A stretch of 64,000 nt of DNA, taken from NCBI RefSeq assembly GCF_001956855.1, contig NZ_MTHD01000005.1, positions 62,001 through 126,000 on the forward strand, written 5' to 3'. Shown in pieces: positions 47,709 to 56,263 of this stretch (its first letter is position 1; the number at the start of each line of letters is the position of its first letter). The notes below the pieces were generated by a model. It was not told the DNA's origin. It did no database searches and saw only the letters and a program-made list of their open reading frames with translations. The translations under genes were made by a program, and so were the position numbers. Source of the DNA: Azonexus hydrophilus. Its GTDB lineage: Bacteria > Pseudomonadota > Gammaproteobacteria > Burkholderiales > Rhodocyclaceae.

Positions 47709-48637
47709 CAGAAATACCCTTCTTTCTTGCGTTGTTCCATGGAGGCTTCGCTGGTCTGGTCATCCAGACGCGTGGCGCCGCGTTCGGTAATGGTGGTGGT
47801 GGCGGTTTCGAAAACGATCTTCTCGACGTTGTCGGCATCCGACTCGACCGGCGCCGTGCAGGAGATGTCGCCGACGGTGCGGAAGCGCACCTGCAGGTCG
47901 ATGATTTCCTCGCCGGCCTTGGGCAGGTTGGTCAGTTCGCCGTTCATCAGCGGTACATTGACCGGCACGATGGAGCCCTGGCGCAGTACCACCGGACGTT
48001 TGTGGGCGAAGTAGATGCTCGGCAGTTCGAGCTTTTCGCGCTCGATGTATTGCCAAACGTCCATTTCCGTCCAGTTCGAGATCGGGAAGGCGCGGATATT
48101 CTCACCTTTGTGGCTGCGGGCGTTGTACAGGCTCCACAGTTCCGGACGCTGGTTCTTCGGGTCCCACTGGCCGAATTCGTCGCGGAAACTGAAGATGCGT
48201 TCCTTGGCGCGGGCTTTTTCCTCGTCGCGGCGGGCGCCGCCGATGCAGGCGTCGAAGCCGAATTCCTCGATGGCTTCGAGCAGCGTCACCGACTGGTGCT
48301 TGTTGCGCGATTCGCCTTCATGCTTGAGGACGACCGTGCCGCGCTTCATCGAGTCTTCAACGGAGCGGACGATCAGGCGCTCGCCCAGTTCGGCGGCGCG
48401 CTTGTCGCGGAAGGCGACGACTTCCCGGTAATTGTGGCCGGTATCGATATGCATCAGCGGGAAGGGGAACTTGCCCGGGCGGAAGGCTTTTTCGGCGATG
48501 CGCAACATGCAGATCGAGTCCTTGCCGCCGGAGAACAGCAGCACCGGGTTGGCGCACTGGCCGGCGACTTCGCGCATGATGTGGATGGCTTCGGCTTCGA
48601 GCCAGTCGAGATGGGAGAGCGTGGAGCGTTGGGTCAT
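47708..48637 (-). CDS. cysD: Sulfate adenylyltransferase subunit 2
   Basis: CysD adenylates sulfate in assimilation. The 309-residue protein starts MTQRSTLSHLDWLEAEAIHI and has the PP-loop LLFSGGKDSICMLRIAEKAF, HIDTGHNYREVV, GARRDEEKARAKERIFSFR and NWTEMDVWQYI. ATG 48637 is chosen over the open frame to 48706 because it gives the family's N-terminus. No other assimilation genes (cysH, cysI, cysC) are in the window. Confidence 0.95.
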   Translation of the reverse strand: MTQRSTLSHLDWLEAEAIHIMREVAGQCANPVLLFSGGKDSICMLRIAEKAFRPGKFPFPLMHIDTGHNYREVVAFRDKRAAELGERLIVRSVEDSMKRGTVVLKHEGESRNKHQSVTLLEAIEEFGFDACIGGARRDEEKARAKERIFSFRDEFGQWDPKNQRPELWSLYNARSHKGENIRAFPISNWTEMDVWQYIEREKLELPSIYFAHKRPVVLRQGSIVPVNVPLMNGELTNLPKAGEEIIDLQVRFRTVGDISCTAPVESDADNVEKIVFETATTTITERGATRLDDQTSEASMEQRKKEGYF

Positions 48638-48681
48638 TGCAGGTGATCCGCAGGGATGGTCGAATGTTTCGAATGGAGCGC

Positions 48682-48710
48682 ATTGTAGCAAGTGCTTAAT
48701 ATTCAATTAA
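48682..48710 (-). promoter_or_regulatory. Putative cysDN promoter
   Basis: On the minus strand TACAAT (48682-48687) is a good -10 box; 17 bases further up is TTAATT (48705-48710), a poor -35. A weak -35 would fit a promoter that needs an activator such as CysB, but I see no defined activator site. Confidence 0.4.
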
Positions 48711-48805
48711 GAACATGAGTGCATCTTGTTATTCGTTTTTTGAATAAAATGTCAGTCGACCGCAGCAGAATGCGGCCTATCACCATGCTGTGATAGATTC
48801 GAGGC

Positions 48806-50557
48806 ATGACCACGATCAGCACACTCTTCCTGCTGGCGGGCCTGCTGCTCTTCATCAGCGTCCTGGCCAGCACCGTTTCCGCGCGCCTGGGACTGCCCCT
48901 GCTGCTGCTCTTCCTGATTGTCGGCATGCTTGCTGGCGAAGAGGGGCCGGGCGGCATCATGTTCAGCGATTTCTTCACCGCCAACTTGATCGGCCAACTG
49001 GCGCTGGCGGTGATCCTGCTCGATGGCGGCTTGCGTACACGCACCGAAAATTTTCGCGTTGCGCTGAAACCGGCCGCCGTACTGGCGACCTGGGGGGTCA
49101 TCGGCACGGCCGCGTTGCTCGGTGTGTTTGCCACCTGGGCACTGGATGTGGATTGGCGGCTCGGTCTGCTGCTCGCTGCCATCGTCGGCTCGACCGATGC
49201 GGCGGCCGTGTTCGCGCTGTTGCGCAACAGCGGTGTGCGGCTCAACGAGCGGGTCAAGAGCACGCTGGAAATCGAGTCCGGCGCCAACGATCCGATGGCC
49301 ATCCTGCTGGTCACGGTGATGGTTGAAATCCTGCTTTTTCCCGAGCGCGCCAGCGCCGGTGGCTTTGCCTGGCTGCTGCTCAAGCAGGCCGGGCTGGGGC
49401 TGGCTTTCGGCTTCGCCGGCGGTTGGGTCATGGCGCAGTTGCTGCGGCGAATGAATCTGGCGGAGGGGCTCTACGCCTTGCTGATCCTGTCTGGCGGTCT
49501 GCTTGTTTTCGGGGCAGCGAACTTGCTCGACGGTAGCGGCTTTCTGGCGGTTTATGTGGCGGGTATCGTCGTTGGCAATCGGCGCAGCCACGCCACCGAG
49601 CACGTGTTGCGGGTGATGGACGGCCTCGCCTGGCTGGCCCAGGCTGGCATGTTCGTTGTCCTCGGCCTGCTGGTAACGCCGTCGCACCTCGCCGAATACA
49701 CCTGGGAGGCCCTGGCCATGGCGCTCTTCCTGATGCTGGTGGCGCGGCCGGTCGCCGTTGCCATCGGTTTGTGGCCTTTCCGCTACACGCGCAACGAAGT
49801 CGCCTTCGTCAGCTGGGTCGGGTTGCGCGGTGCGGTGCCGGTCGTCTTGGCGATCTTCCCGGTGGTGATGGGTGTGCCGAATTCGCAATTGCTGTTCGAC
49901 GTGGCTTTTTCCGTGGTCCTGCTGTCCTTGCTGGTGCAGGGCGCAACCATTCCCGCCGCAGCGCGCTTGCTCAAGGTCGAGCTGCCGCCGACCGATGAAC
50001 CGCGAGACCGGCGCGAAGTCTGGGTTGGCGAGGAAGCGGCGCTGCCAATGTTCGAGTATCGAGTGACTGCCGGATCGGCTGCCGAAGGCCGGCATCCGGA
50101 CGATCTGGCCAGTGAGTTCATCCATGCCGAAGTCCGCTGCATTGCGCTGGTGCGTAGTGGCAAGCTGCTGGAGATGAAGGCCGATCTGCGCCTGCGTCCC
50201 GGTGATTCAGCCTGGTTCATCGCGCCCGAATCGGCGGCGGAACCGCTGGCGCGCATTTTTGGCGGTGCTACGCTGGATCTCGGTCGCAATACCCGTTTCT
50301 TCGGCGAGTTCGTTGTTGCACCGGATTGTCTGGCCGGCGATCTGGCAACTGCCTACGGCTTTACGCTGTTGCCCGGCGAAGTCACTCTTCCGCTCGCCGA
50401 GGTGCTGGTCGCCCGGCTTGGCCGGCCGGCGGTTGTTGGCGATCGGGTGCAGATCGGCGGCTTCGTGCTTGTTGTCCGGGAAATGGGGGCGGCCGGCCGG
50501 ATCGGCAGCGTCGGGCTGAAATGTCCGCTGGTCGGCATCGCGCCTGACAAGCGCTGA
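48806..50557 (+). CDS. CvrA/NhaP2-type K+(Na+)/H+ antiporter
   Basis: The 583-residue protein has about 12 membrane helices of the CPA1 exchanger fold, including the ion-site region STDAAAVFALLRNSGV and ESGANDPMAILL. They are followed by a cytosolic TrkA-C-like domain (about 395-480) and a CorC/HlyC-like C-terminal domain. This order is that of CvrA (NhaP2), which mainly exchanges K+ for H+ and protects at low osmolarity or high K+. CGAGG precedes ATG 48806. It is divergent from cysDN and lies about 5 kb from the Mrp and Trk genes. Confidence 0.9.
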   Translation: MTTISTLFLLAGLLLFISVLASTVSARLGLPLLLLFLIVGMLAGEEGPGGIMFSDFFTANLIGQLALAVILLDGGLRTRTENFRVALKPAAVLATWGVIGTAALLGVFATWALDVDWRLGLLLAAIVGSTDAAAVFALLRNSGVRLNERVKSTLEIESGANDPMAILLVTVMVEILLFPERASAGGFAWLLLKQAGLGLAFGFAGGWVMAQLLRRMNLAEGLYALLILSGGLLVFGAANLLDGSGFLAVYVAGIVVGNRRSHATEHVLRVMDGLAWLAQAGMFVVLGLLVTPSHLAEYTWEALAMALFLMLVARPVAVAIGLWPFRYTRNEVAFVSWVGLRGAVPVVLAIFPVVMGVPNSQLLFDVAFSVVLLSLLVQGATIPAAARLLKVELPPTDEPRDRREVWVGEEAALPMFEYRVTAGSAAEGRHPDDLASEFIHAEVRCIALVRSGKLLEMKADLRLRPGDSAWFIAPESAAEPLARIFGGATLDLGRNTRFFGEFVVAPDCLAGDLATAYGFTLLPGEVTLPLAEVLVARLGRPAVVGDRVQIGGFVLVVREMGAAGRIGSVGLKCPLVGIAPDKR

Positions 50558-50577
50558 GGCGAGGGCTTTCCCTTTTG

Positions 50578-52227
50578 TCAGCCAACCTTGAAGCCGGCGA
50601 CGATGCCGGTCAGTTTTTCCGACAATCGGTGCAGGTCGCTGGTGGATTGACGAATGCTCTGCGTGGACGCGTTGTTTTCTTCAACCATGTTGGAAATCCG
50701 TTCCATGCTCTGGGCGATTTCGGTCGAGGCGATTTTCTGTTCGGCGACCGAGTCGTTGATTTCCATGATGCCCTGACGCGAGCGCTCGACGCCATCGGCC
50801 GAACTTTGCAGCACGCATTCGACCTCGCCAGCCAGTTCGTTGCTGGCAAGTATCGACTGTTCTCCGGCTTCGATGGCGGATTGCACCGCCGCTGACTGCG
50901 ACATGATCGAACGGGTCACCTGATCGATCTCGACGGCGGATTTGCCGGATTTTTCTGCCAGCTTGCGTACTTCGTCGGCAACCACGGCAAATCCGCGTCC
51001 GGCTTCGCCGGCACGGGCCGCTTCGATGGCCGCATTCAGGGCAAGCAGGTTGGTCTGGTCGGCAATGTCGCGAACTTCCCGGGTCATGCCGGTAATCGCC
51101 TGGGTGCTGCGTACGAATTCGGCAACCGTGCGCGATATTTCGCCGATGTTTTCCTGGATGTGATGGATTTCACCAACCAGGTGGGAGACCTTCTGCGATC
51201 CCTGCGCTGTCCGTTCGACACTTTCCTCTGCCTGCAGATTGACGTCGCGGGCGGTTTCGGAGACTGAACTGATGGCAACCGTCAGTTCTTCCACCGCGGC
51301 CGCACTGCCGTTCACCGCGTTCGACTGGTGATCCGAAACCTCGGCCAGCGAATGCGATGTATGCGCCAGTTGTTCCGAAGCTTCCGCAACCTGGGCGCTG
51401 GCAGCATTGATCTCCCTGATCAGGTTTTCCAGACGCTCCATCATGGTGTTGAAAGCCGTGGACATGCGCCCGATTTCATCCCGGTTAACGATGGCCGCGC
51501 GCCGGGTCAGGTCGCCGCTGCCGGCAATGTAGGTCATGGTTGTTTCGAGGCCGGCCAGCGGGCCGGTGATCGAGCGGATGAATACCACCGCGAGGATCAG
51601 CAGAACGACGATGGCAGCAGCTGCGAATGCCGACAGGCCAAGCTTGACCGAGCCGTATACCTCGGCCGAGCGGCGACTGTCGTCGGTCTGCAGTTCCGAT
51701 GAAATTTTCTGCATTTCGCCCACCAAGTCGTCAATGACCTTGGTCGGGGCCCGGTCGATGCCGCGAACCAGCTTGTCCACGGTGCTTGCCGGATCGGCAC
51801 TGGCCCGGTCGTACTGCTTGAGTGCCTCGTGGTATTTTGGTCCGAGTTGCTCGAAGGTTGCAATGACATCGGCGATTTTGAGACGGTCTGCGACACCCAG
51901 CGTGGCAGCGATCTGACCAACCTTTCCAAGTTGCTCACTGACTTGCTTGCCTTCGCTGTCGAAGCTCTTCACATGTTTGTCGAAGGCTTCCACGTCCTTG
52001 CCGCGCAGCAGGGTGTTCTTCCATTCCTGAACCATGATCTTGAAACTGACCTGGGCGCTGCGGGCGCCGTCGATGGCCTTGATCATGGCACTGCTGCGCT
52101 CGATCGACTGGTTCAGTTCCTGGTGCAGTTTGGCTGCCTGCCCAAGTGAAAACAGACCGACGCCGATCAGGGAAAAGACGGCGACGGCAACCAGAATCAG
52201 GAGTTTCTGCTGGATTTGAAGATGCAT
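50578..52227 (-). CDS. Methyl-accepting chemotaxis protein
   Basis: The 549-residue protein has a membrane helix (about 8-28), a periplasmic four-helix bundle domain of about 160 residues, a second helix (about 190-210, [19 protein letters not shown]), a HAMP domain, and a signalling domain whose hairpin tip reads [22 protein letters not shown]. The start is ATG 52227 behind AGGAG; the longer frame to 52272 is less likely. The C-terminus (IVAGFKVG) lacks a CheR-binding pentapeptide. It is convergent with the antiporter gene. Ligand unknown. Confidence 0.94.
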   Translation of the reverse strand: MHLQIQQKLLILVAVAVFSLIGVGLFSLGQAAKLHQELNQSIERSSAMIKAIDGARSAQVSFKIMVQEWKNTLLRGKDVEAFDKHVKSFDSEGKQVSEQLGKVGQIAATLGVADRLKIADVIATFEQLGPKYHEALKQYDRASADPASTVDKLVRGIDRAPTKVIDDLVGEMQKISSELQTDDSRRSAEVYGSVKLGLSAFAAAAIVVLLILAVVFIRSITGPLAGLETTMTYIAGSGDLTRRAAIVNRDEIGRMSTAFNTMMERLENLIREINAASAQVAEASEQLAHTSHSLAEVSDHQSNAVNGSAAAVEELTVAISSVSETARDVNLQAEESVERTAQGSQKVSHLVGEIHHIQENIGEISRTVAEFVRSTQAITGMTREVRDIADQTNLLALNAAIEAARAGEAGRGFAVVADEVRKLAEKSGKSAVEIDQVTRSIMSQSAAVQSAIEAGEQSILASNELAGEVECVLQSSADGVERSRQGIMEINDSVAEQKIASTEIAQSMERISNMVEENNASTQSIRQSTSDLHRLSEKLTGIVAGFKVG

Positions 52228-52277
52228 GTTGAGACTCCTGTTGACTTGATCTGGCTGGGTGAACGGCGTCAATCCAC

Positions 52278-52304
52278 TGTATATAAACTCTGTCAGAAAT
52301 ACAA
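52278..52304 (-). promoter_or_regulatory. Possible promoter of the chemoreceptor gene
   Basis: On the minus strand TATACA (52278-52283) and TTGTAT (52299-52304) are 15 bases apart, shorter than ideal. The region is the only AT-rich part of the spacer. No FliA-type promoter is seen. Confidence 0.3.
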
Positions 52305-52328
52305 ATTATGATAATTGTTTGTTGCGCC

Positions 52329-53210
52329 TCAATGATCGCTGCTGACCAGCACGTCGCCCTGCGACTCCATCAGCACATGTTTTGTGGTGCTGCCGAGCAG
52401 CAGTTCTTCCAGCATGTTGACGCCGCGTTTGCCGACGACGATCAGGTCGCAGTCCTGCTCCTGTTCCTGTTCGAGGATCAGCCGCGGAGCGTCGCCGTGC
52501 AGGGCCAGCAGTTGCGTGTCGGCATCGGGCAGGGCTTCCCGGCGGGCCAGGTCGCGCAGCTTGCGCATGCCCTCCAGTTGGGCCTGGATACGGTATTGCT
52601 GGATGATGCCCGGGTCGACATTGGCGTACTGCATTTTTCCCTCGAACGGGATTTCCACGGCGTGCAGCAGGATCAGCGCGGCATCCGGGGCCACTTGACG
52701 GACCAGGTGCAGCGCAGCCACCGAGGCGGGGGAGAAATCGATGGTGACCAGTGCGCGCCGATAGCTTTCGTGCGGCGCCTGCTTGACCACCAGCATCGGG
52801 TGCCGGGTCTTGCGCAGCAGGCGCGAGGCGGTGGAACCCAGCGTCAACTGGCGCAGGAAACCTTCACCTCGGGCGCCGAGGACCAGTAATCCGGCATCGA
52901 TTTCATCGGCGTGACGGGCGATGCTGTCGATGGGTTTGCCTTGCAGCACCTCGCAATCTGCCACCACGCCGCGGGCATGTTTCGGATCGCCGTTCAGGGC
53001 CGCCATGCGGGTGCGGGCATCGGTGATTGCAGCATCATTGAGCGATGGCGTGTCTCCGCCGAGCATCGACTGCAACTCGTCAAACATGCCGGGAGCGATG
53101 GCGTGGACCAGGTGCAGAGGCCACTCGCGTTCGGCAGCCAGCCGGTAGGCGCGATCCACTGCATGGCGTGAGGGTGCTGAAAAATCGGTAGCGGTGAGCA
53201 GACGTTTCAT
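52329..53210 (-). CDS. Tandem universal stress protein
   Basis: The 293-residue protein has two UspA domains (about 1-140 and 150-290). Each ends in an ATP-binding motif of the G-2x-G-9x-G(S/T) type: GARGEGFLRQLTLGSTASRL and GKRGVNMLEELLLGSTTKH. The start ATG 53210 overlaps the mrpG stop by 4 bases, so it is coupled to the Mrp operon as its last gene. The open frame to 53522 lies antiparallel in phase over mrpG and is not used. Usp proteins often bind nucleotides and modulate stress or transport; here it may act on cation transport, which is inference. Confidence 0.9.
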   Translation of the reverse strand: MKRLLTATDFSAPSRHAVDRAYRLAAEREWPLHLVHAIAPGMFDELQSMLGGDTPSLNDAAITDARTRMAALNGDPKHARGVVADCEVLQGKPIDSIARHADEIDAGLLVLGARGEGFLRQLTLGSTASRLLRKTRHPMLVVKQAPHESYRRALVTIDFSPASVAALHLVRQVAPDAALILLHAVEIPFEGKMQYANVDPGIIQQYRIQAQLEGMRKLRDLARREALPDADTQLLALHGDAPRLILEQEQEQDCDLIVVGKRGVNMLEELLLGSTTKHVLMESQGDVLVSSDH

Positions 53211-53545
53211 GGTGTATCTCCTGGTTGGTCGCGGCCGCTTTCGCTGCGGAAGACGGCGGCGCGCATCAGCAGCATCGTCGTCACCGGCGAGGTGAGCAGC
53301 AGGAAGACGGTGATCAGCAGTTCGTGGATCACCGGTCGGCCGGCCACCGCCGACGAGGTCAGCATCGAGGCGATCAGCACGCAGCCGGCGCCCAGCGTGT
53401 TGCCCATGGTCGGCGCGTGGATGCGGGCGAAGAAATGGTTGAAGCGGAGCAGGCCAAGCGCGCCGACCAGCGACAGCAGGCCGCCGGCGATCAGCAGCGC
53501 GGCGGCCGGCAGGGCGATCCACGGGGAGAGTTCGGCGCCGCTCAT
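53207..53545 (-). CDS. mrpG: Mrp antiporter subunit G
   Basis: The 112-residue protein has three membrane helices and the MnhG/MrpG core (GLLSLVGALGLLRFNHFFARIHAPTMGNTLGAG). It is part of the multi-subunit Na+/H+ antiporter. It overlaps mrpF upstream and the usp gene downstream by 4 bases each. Confidence 0.93.
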   Translation of the reverse strand: MSGAELSPWIALPAAALLIAGGLLSLVGALGLLRFNHFFARIHAPTMGNTLGAGCVLIASMLTSSAVAGRPVIHELLITVFLLLTSPVTTMLLMRAAVFRSESGRDQPGDTP

Positions 53546-53823
53546 GGCTCGATCACCTCGCCGCGCAGCAGGAACTTGGCCATCGCTGCCGAGCCGACGA
53601 AACCGAACAGCGCGACCAGCAGCGCGATGTCGAAGTAGATCGCCGAGCCGAGCCCGATGCCGAGCATCAGGATCGACAGCATGCCGTTGATGTAGAGCGT
53701 GTCGAGGGCGAGGATGCGGTCCTGCGCCGACGGTCCGCGCAGCAGGCGGAGCAGCGCGCAGAGCATCGCGGCGGCGAAGCAGGCGAGGGCGAAATGGACC
53801 GCCCAGTCGAGCACGGCGTTCAT
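53542..53823 (-). CDS. mrpF: Mrp antiporter subunit F
   Basis: The 93-residue protein has three membrane helices and the MrpF motif RLLRGPSAQDRILALDTLYING. ATG 53823 overlaps the mrpE stop by 4 bases; the open frame to 54531 is a reading through mrpE and mrpD and is not used. Needed for assembly of the Mrp complex, by family. Confidence 0.93.
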   Translation of the reverse strand: MNAVLDWAVHFALACFAAAMLCALLRLLRGPSAQDRILALDTLYINGMLSILMLGIGLGSAIYFDIALLVALFGFVGSAAMAKFLLRGEVIEP

Positions 53824-54299
53824 TCGAAGATCTCCATCAGGGGGCGTTCGTAGCGTTGCTTGATGGTCTGCAGCCAGGCCGCTTCGTCCTGCAGGTCGAG
53901 CACGTGCAGGGTGAGCACGTTGTCGGCCGGATCGTGCCCGGCCCAGACCGTGCCCGGCGTTGCCGTGATGATCACCGCCAGCATCGCCAGGCCGTGCGGG
54001 TCGCGCATCTCGAGCGGAATCTGCAGGAAGCCGATCTTCGGCTGCTGGCGCAAGGTGCCGAGGATGATGCGGCCGACCGCCAGGTTCGAGCGGACGACGT
54101 CGCAGAGGACATGCCAAGACAGTCGCAGGGCGACGCCAAGCCGGCGCGGATGGGCGATCTGCGGGCGCAGCGCCCGTACCAGCGCGGCGATGCCGAGCGC
54201 GAAGGCGGTGCCGAGCAGCCAGTGGTGCAGCGCCAGCGATTCGTTGACGATCAGCCACATCGCCAGCAGCAGGCCTTCGAGCAGCGGGCGGCGGCTCAT
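53820..54299 (-). CDS. mrpE: Mrp antiporter subunit E
   Basis: The 159-residue protein has two N-terminal membrane helices and a cytosolic C-domain with IPLEMRDPHGLAMLAVIITATPGTVWAG, the family signature. ATG 54299 overlaps the mrpD stop by 4 bases. Confidence 0.93.
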   Translation of the reverse strand: MSRRPLLEGLLLAMWLIVNESLALHHWLLGTAFALGIAALVRALRPQIAHPRRLGVALRLSWHVLCDVVRSNLAVGRIILGTLRQQPKIGFLQIPLEMRDPHGLAMLAVIITATPGTVWAGHDPADNVLTLHVLDLQDEAAWLQTIKQRYERPLMEIFE

Positions 54300-55918
54300 T
54301 GGGGGATCTCCGGGGGCAGTGGCTGCGGTACCACCGAGTCGATGTAGGCGCCGATGTCGTAGAGCGATTGCGAGGCGGCGGCGCAATAGGCCATCGCCGC
54401 TTCCGGCAGCAGCGCCAGCCACAGGCAGACGACGAGCAGGGCAGCGACCGGGCCGGCTTCCAGCCATTGCAGGTGCGGCGATTGCCGCTGCATGTCCCAG
54501 AACACCCGGATACCGAGGCGCGACAAGGCAATCAGGCCCGCCAGCCCGGACAGCAGCAGGCCGGCGATGAACAGCCCGACATGCAGCAGCGGCGCATGCG
54601 GCAGCGAGGCCAGCGAGGCGCCGAGCAGGGCGAACTTGCCGACGAAGCCGGAGAACGGCGGCAGGCCGGTGAGCAGCAGCACGCAGGAAACGAAGGACAG
54701 GCCGAGGAAGGCCATCGCCGCGGGGATGGCGACGCCGACCATTTCGTCGGGGTGCTCGGAATCGTGGCGCTTCTCCATGCCGAAGGCCTCGAAGCTGATC
54801 GCCAGCAGGTCGGCGCCTTGCTGGCGGTTGCGCTCGGCCATCTCGACCAGCATGAAGAAGGCGCCGCTGCCAAGCACCGAGCTGATCAGGTAGTAGATCG
54901 CCGGGCCGGTGAGCAGCGTGCCGGTGAAGCCGAAGGCGGTGAGCAGCGTGCCCGAGGAAACGACGACGAGGAAGGCGGCGAGGCGGTCGAGCTTCTGCGC
55001 GGCGAGCACGCCGAGGGTGCCGATCGCCATCGTGATCAGGCCGCAGTAGAACAGCCAGGTGCCGCCGAAGGGCGCCGGGGCGACGCCGCTTTCCTGGAGC
55101 AGGACGCCGATGCGCAGCAGCGCATAGACGCCGACCTTGGTCAGGATCGCGAAGATCGCACCGACCGGCGGCACGGTGTTGCCGTAGGCAGCGGGCAGCC
55201 AGAAGTTGAGCGGCCAGGCGCCGGCCTTGACCAGGAAGACGACGCCGAGGATCGCCGCGGCGACGTCGAACAGCTGGCGGTCGCCGATGTTCAGCGCGGC
55301 GACGCGCTGCGGCAGTTCGGCCAGGTTGAGGGTGCCGGTGACGCCGTAGATCAGCGCCGCGGCGATCAGGAAAAACAGCGATGCGAGCAGGTTGACCGCA
55401 ACATAGTGCAGCCCGGCGCGCACCCGCGGCCCGCCCGAGCCGTGCAGCGCCAGCCCGTATGAGGCGGCGAGCATGACTTCGAAGAAGACGAAAAGGTTGA
55501 ACAGGTCGCCGGTCAGGAAGGTGCCGTTGAGCCCCATCAGCAGGAACTGGAAGAGCGGCAGGTAATGGACGCCGGCCTTCTCCCAGCGAGCGATCGAATA
55601 GACCAGCGCGGCCAGGCCGAGGATCGCCGTGAGCAGCAGCATCGCCGCCGCCAGCCGGTCGACGACGAGGACGATGCCGAAGGGCGCCGCCCAGCCGCCC
55701 AGCGCATAGACGCCGATCGAGGTCGGCCAGGCGCTGGTCAGCTGGCCGTCGGCCTGGGCCAGCAGGGCCAGCGCCACCGCCAGCTGGAACAGCACGGCGA
55801 GCAGCGACAGCGCGATGCGCGGCGCGTGCCGGCTGTCGCTCGACAGCAGCAGCAGGGTGCCGGTCAGCATCGGCATCAGGATCGGCAGGATGGGCAGGTG
55901 TTGCAGCCAGTCGCTCAT
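54296..55918 (-). CDS. mrpD: Mrp antiporter subunit D
   Basis: The 540-residue protein has about 14 membrane helices and is homologous to NuoN/NuoM of complex I. Visible family features include GDLFNLFVFFEVMLAASYGL (conserved Glu in TM5), the lysine region VFLVKAGAWPLNFWLPAAY, and SGFVGKFALLGA. Together with MrpA it carries out proton and sodium translocation. It overlaps mrpC by 4 bases. Confidence 0.95.
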   Translation of the reverse strand: MSDWLQHLPILPILMPMLTGTLLLLSSDSRHAPRIALSLLAVLFQLAVALALLAQADGQLTSAWPTSIGVYALGGWAAPFGIVLVVDRLAAAMLLLTAILGLAALVYSIARWEKAGVHYLPLFQFLLMGLNGTFLTGDLFNLFVFFEVMLAASYGLALHGSGGPRVRAGLHYVAVNLLASLFFLIAAALIYGVTGTLNLAELPQRVAALNIGDRQLFDVAAAILGVVFLVKAGAWPLNFWLPAAYGNTVPPVGAIFAILTKVGVYALLRIGVLLQESGVAPAPFGGTWLFYCGLITMAIGTLGVLAAQKLDRLAAFLVVVSSGTLLTAFGFTGTLLTGPAIYYLISSVLGSGAFFMLVEMAERNRQQGADLLAISFEAFGMEKRHDSEHPDEMVGVAIPAAMAFLGLSFVSCVLLLTGLPPFSGFVGKFALLGASLASLPHAPLLHVGLFIAGLLLSGLAGLIALSRLGIRVFWDMQRQSPHLQWLEAGPVAALLVVCLWLALLPEAAMAYCAAASQSLYDIGAYIDSVVPQPLPPEIPQ

Positions 55919-56262
55919 TCGTCCTCCGGCTCGCGGCCGTCGACGTGGTCGGTGCCGTTGAGGCCGCGCGAGGCGAGCAGCACGACCAGGAACAGCGCCG
56001 TCGTCGCGAAGCCGATGACGATCGCCGTCAGCACCAGCGCCTGCGGCAGTGGATCGGTGTACAGCGCCGGGTCGCTGCCGAGGCGCGGATCGATCACCGG
56101 CGGCGCGCCGTGGCGCAGGCGGCCCATGGCGAAGATGAAGAGGTTGACGGCGTAGGCCAGCAACGACAGGCCGATGATCACCTGGAAGGTGCGCGGGCGA
56201 AGGATCAGGTAGATGCCGGCGCCGGCCATGATGCCGACGGCGAGGGCGAAGATCGCTTCCAT
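55915..56262 (-). CDS. mrpC: Mrp antiporter subunit C
   Basis: The 115-residue protein has three membrane helices and the NuoK-like core (VIIGLSLLAYAVNLFIFAMG, DPLPQALVLTAIVIGFATTAL). It starts one base after the mrpA stop and overlaps mrpD by 4 bases. Confidence 0.94.
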   Translation of the reverse strand: MEAIFALAVGIMAGAGIYLILRPRTFQVIIGLSLLAYAVNLFIFAMGRLRHGAPPVIDPRLGSDPALYTDPLPQALVLTAIVIGFATTALFLVVLLASRGLNGTDHVDGREPEDE

Positions 56263-56263
56263 C

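Noticed and set aside
48752-50125. Minus-strand open frame of 457 residues
   Set aside because: Antisense to the CvrA-type antiporter; His/Gln/Asp-rich shadow without domains.
53546-54531. Long frame upstream of mrpF
   Set aside because: It reads through mrpE and mrpD in another frame; the real mrpF starts at 53823 by overlap and by family length.
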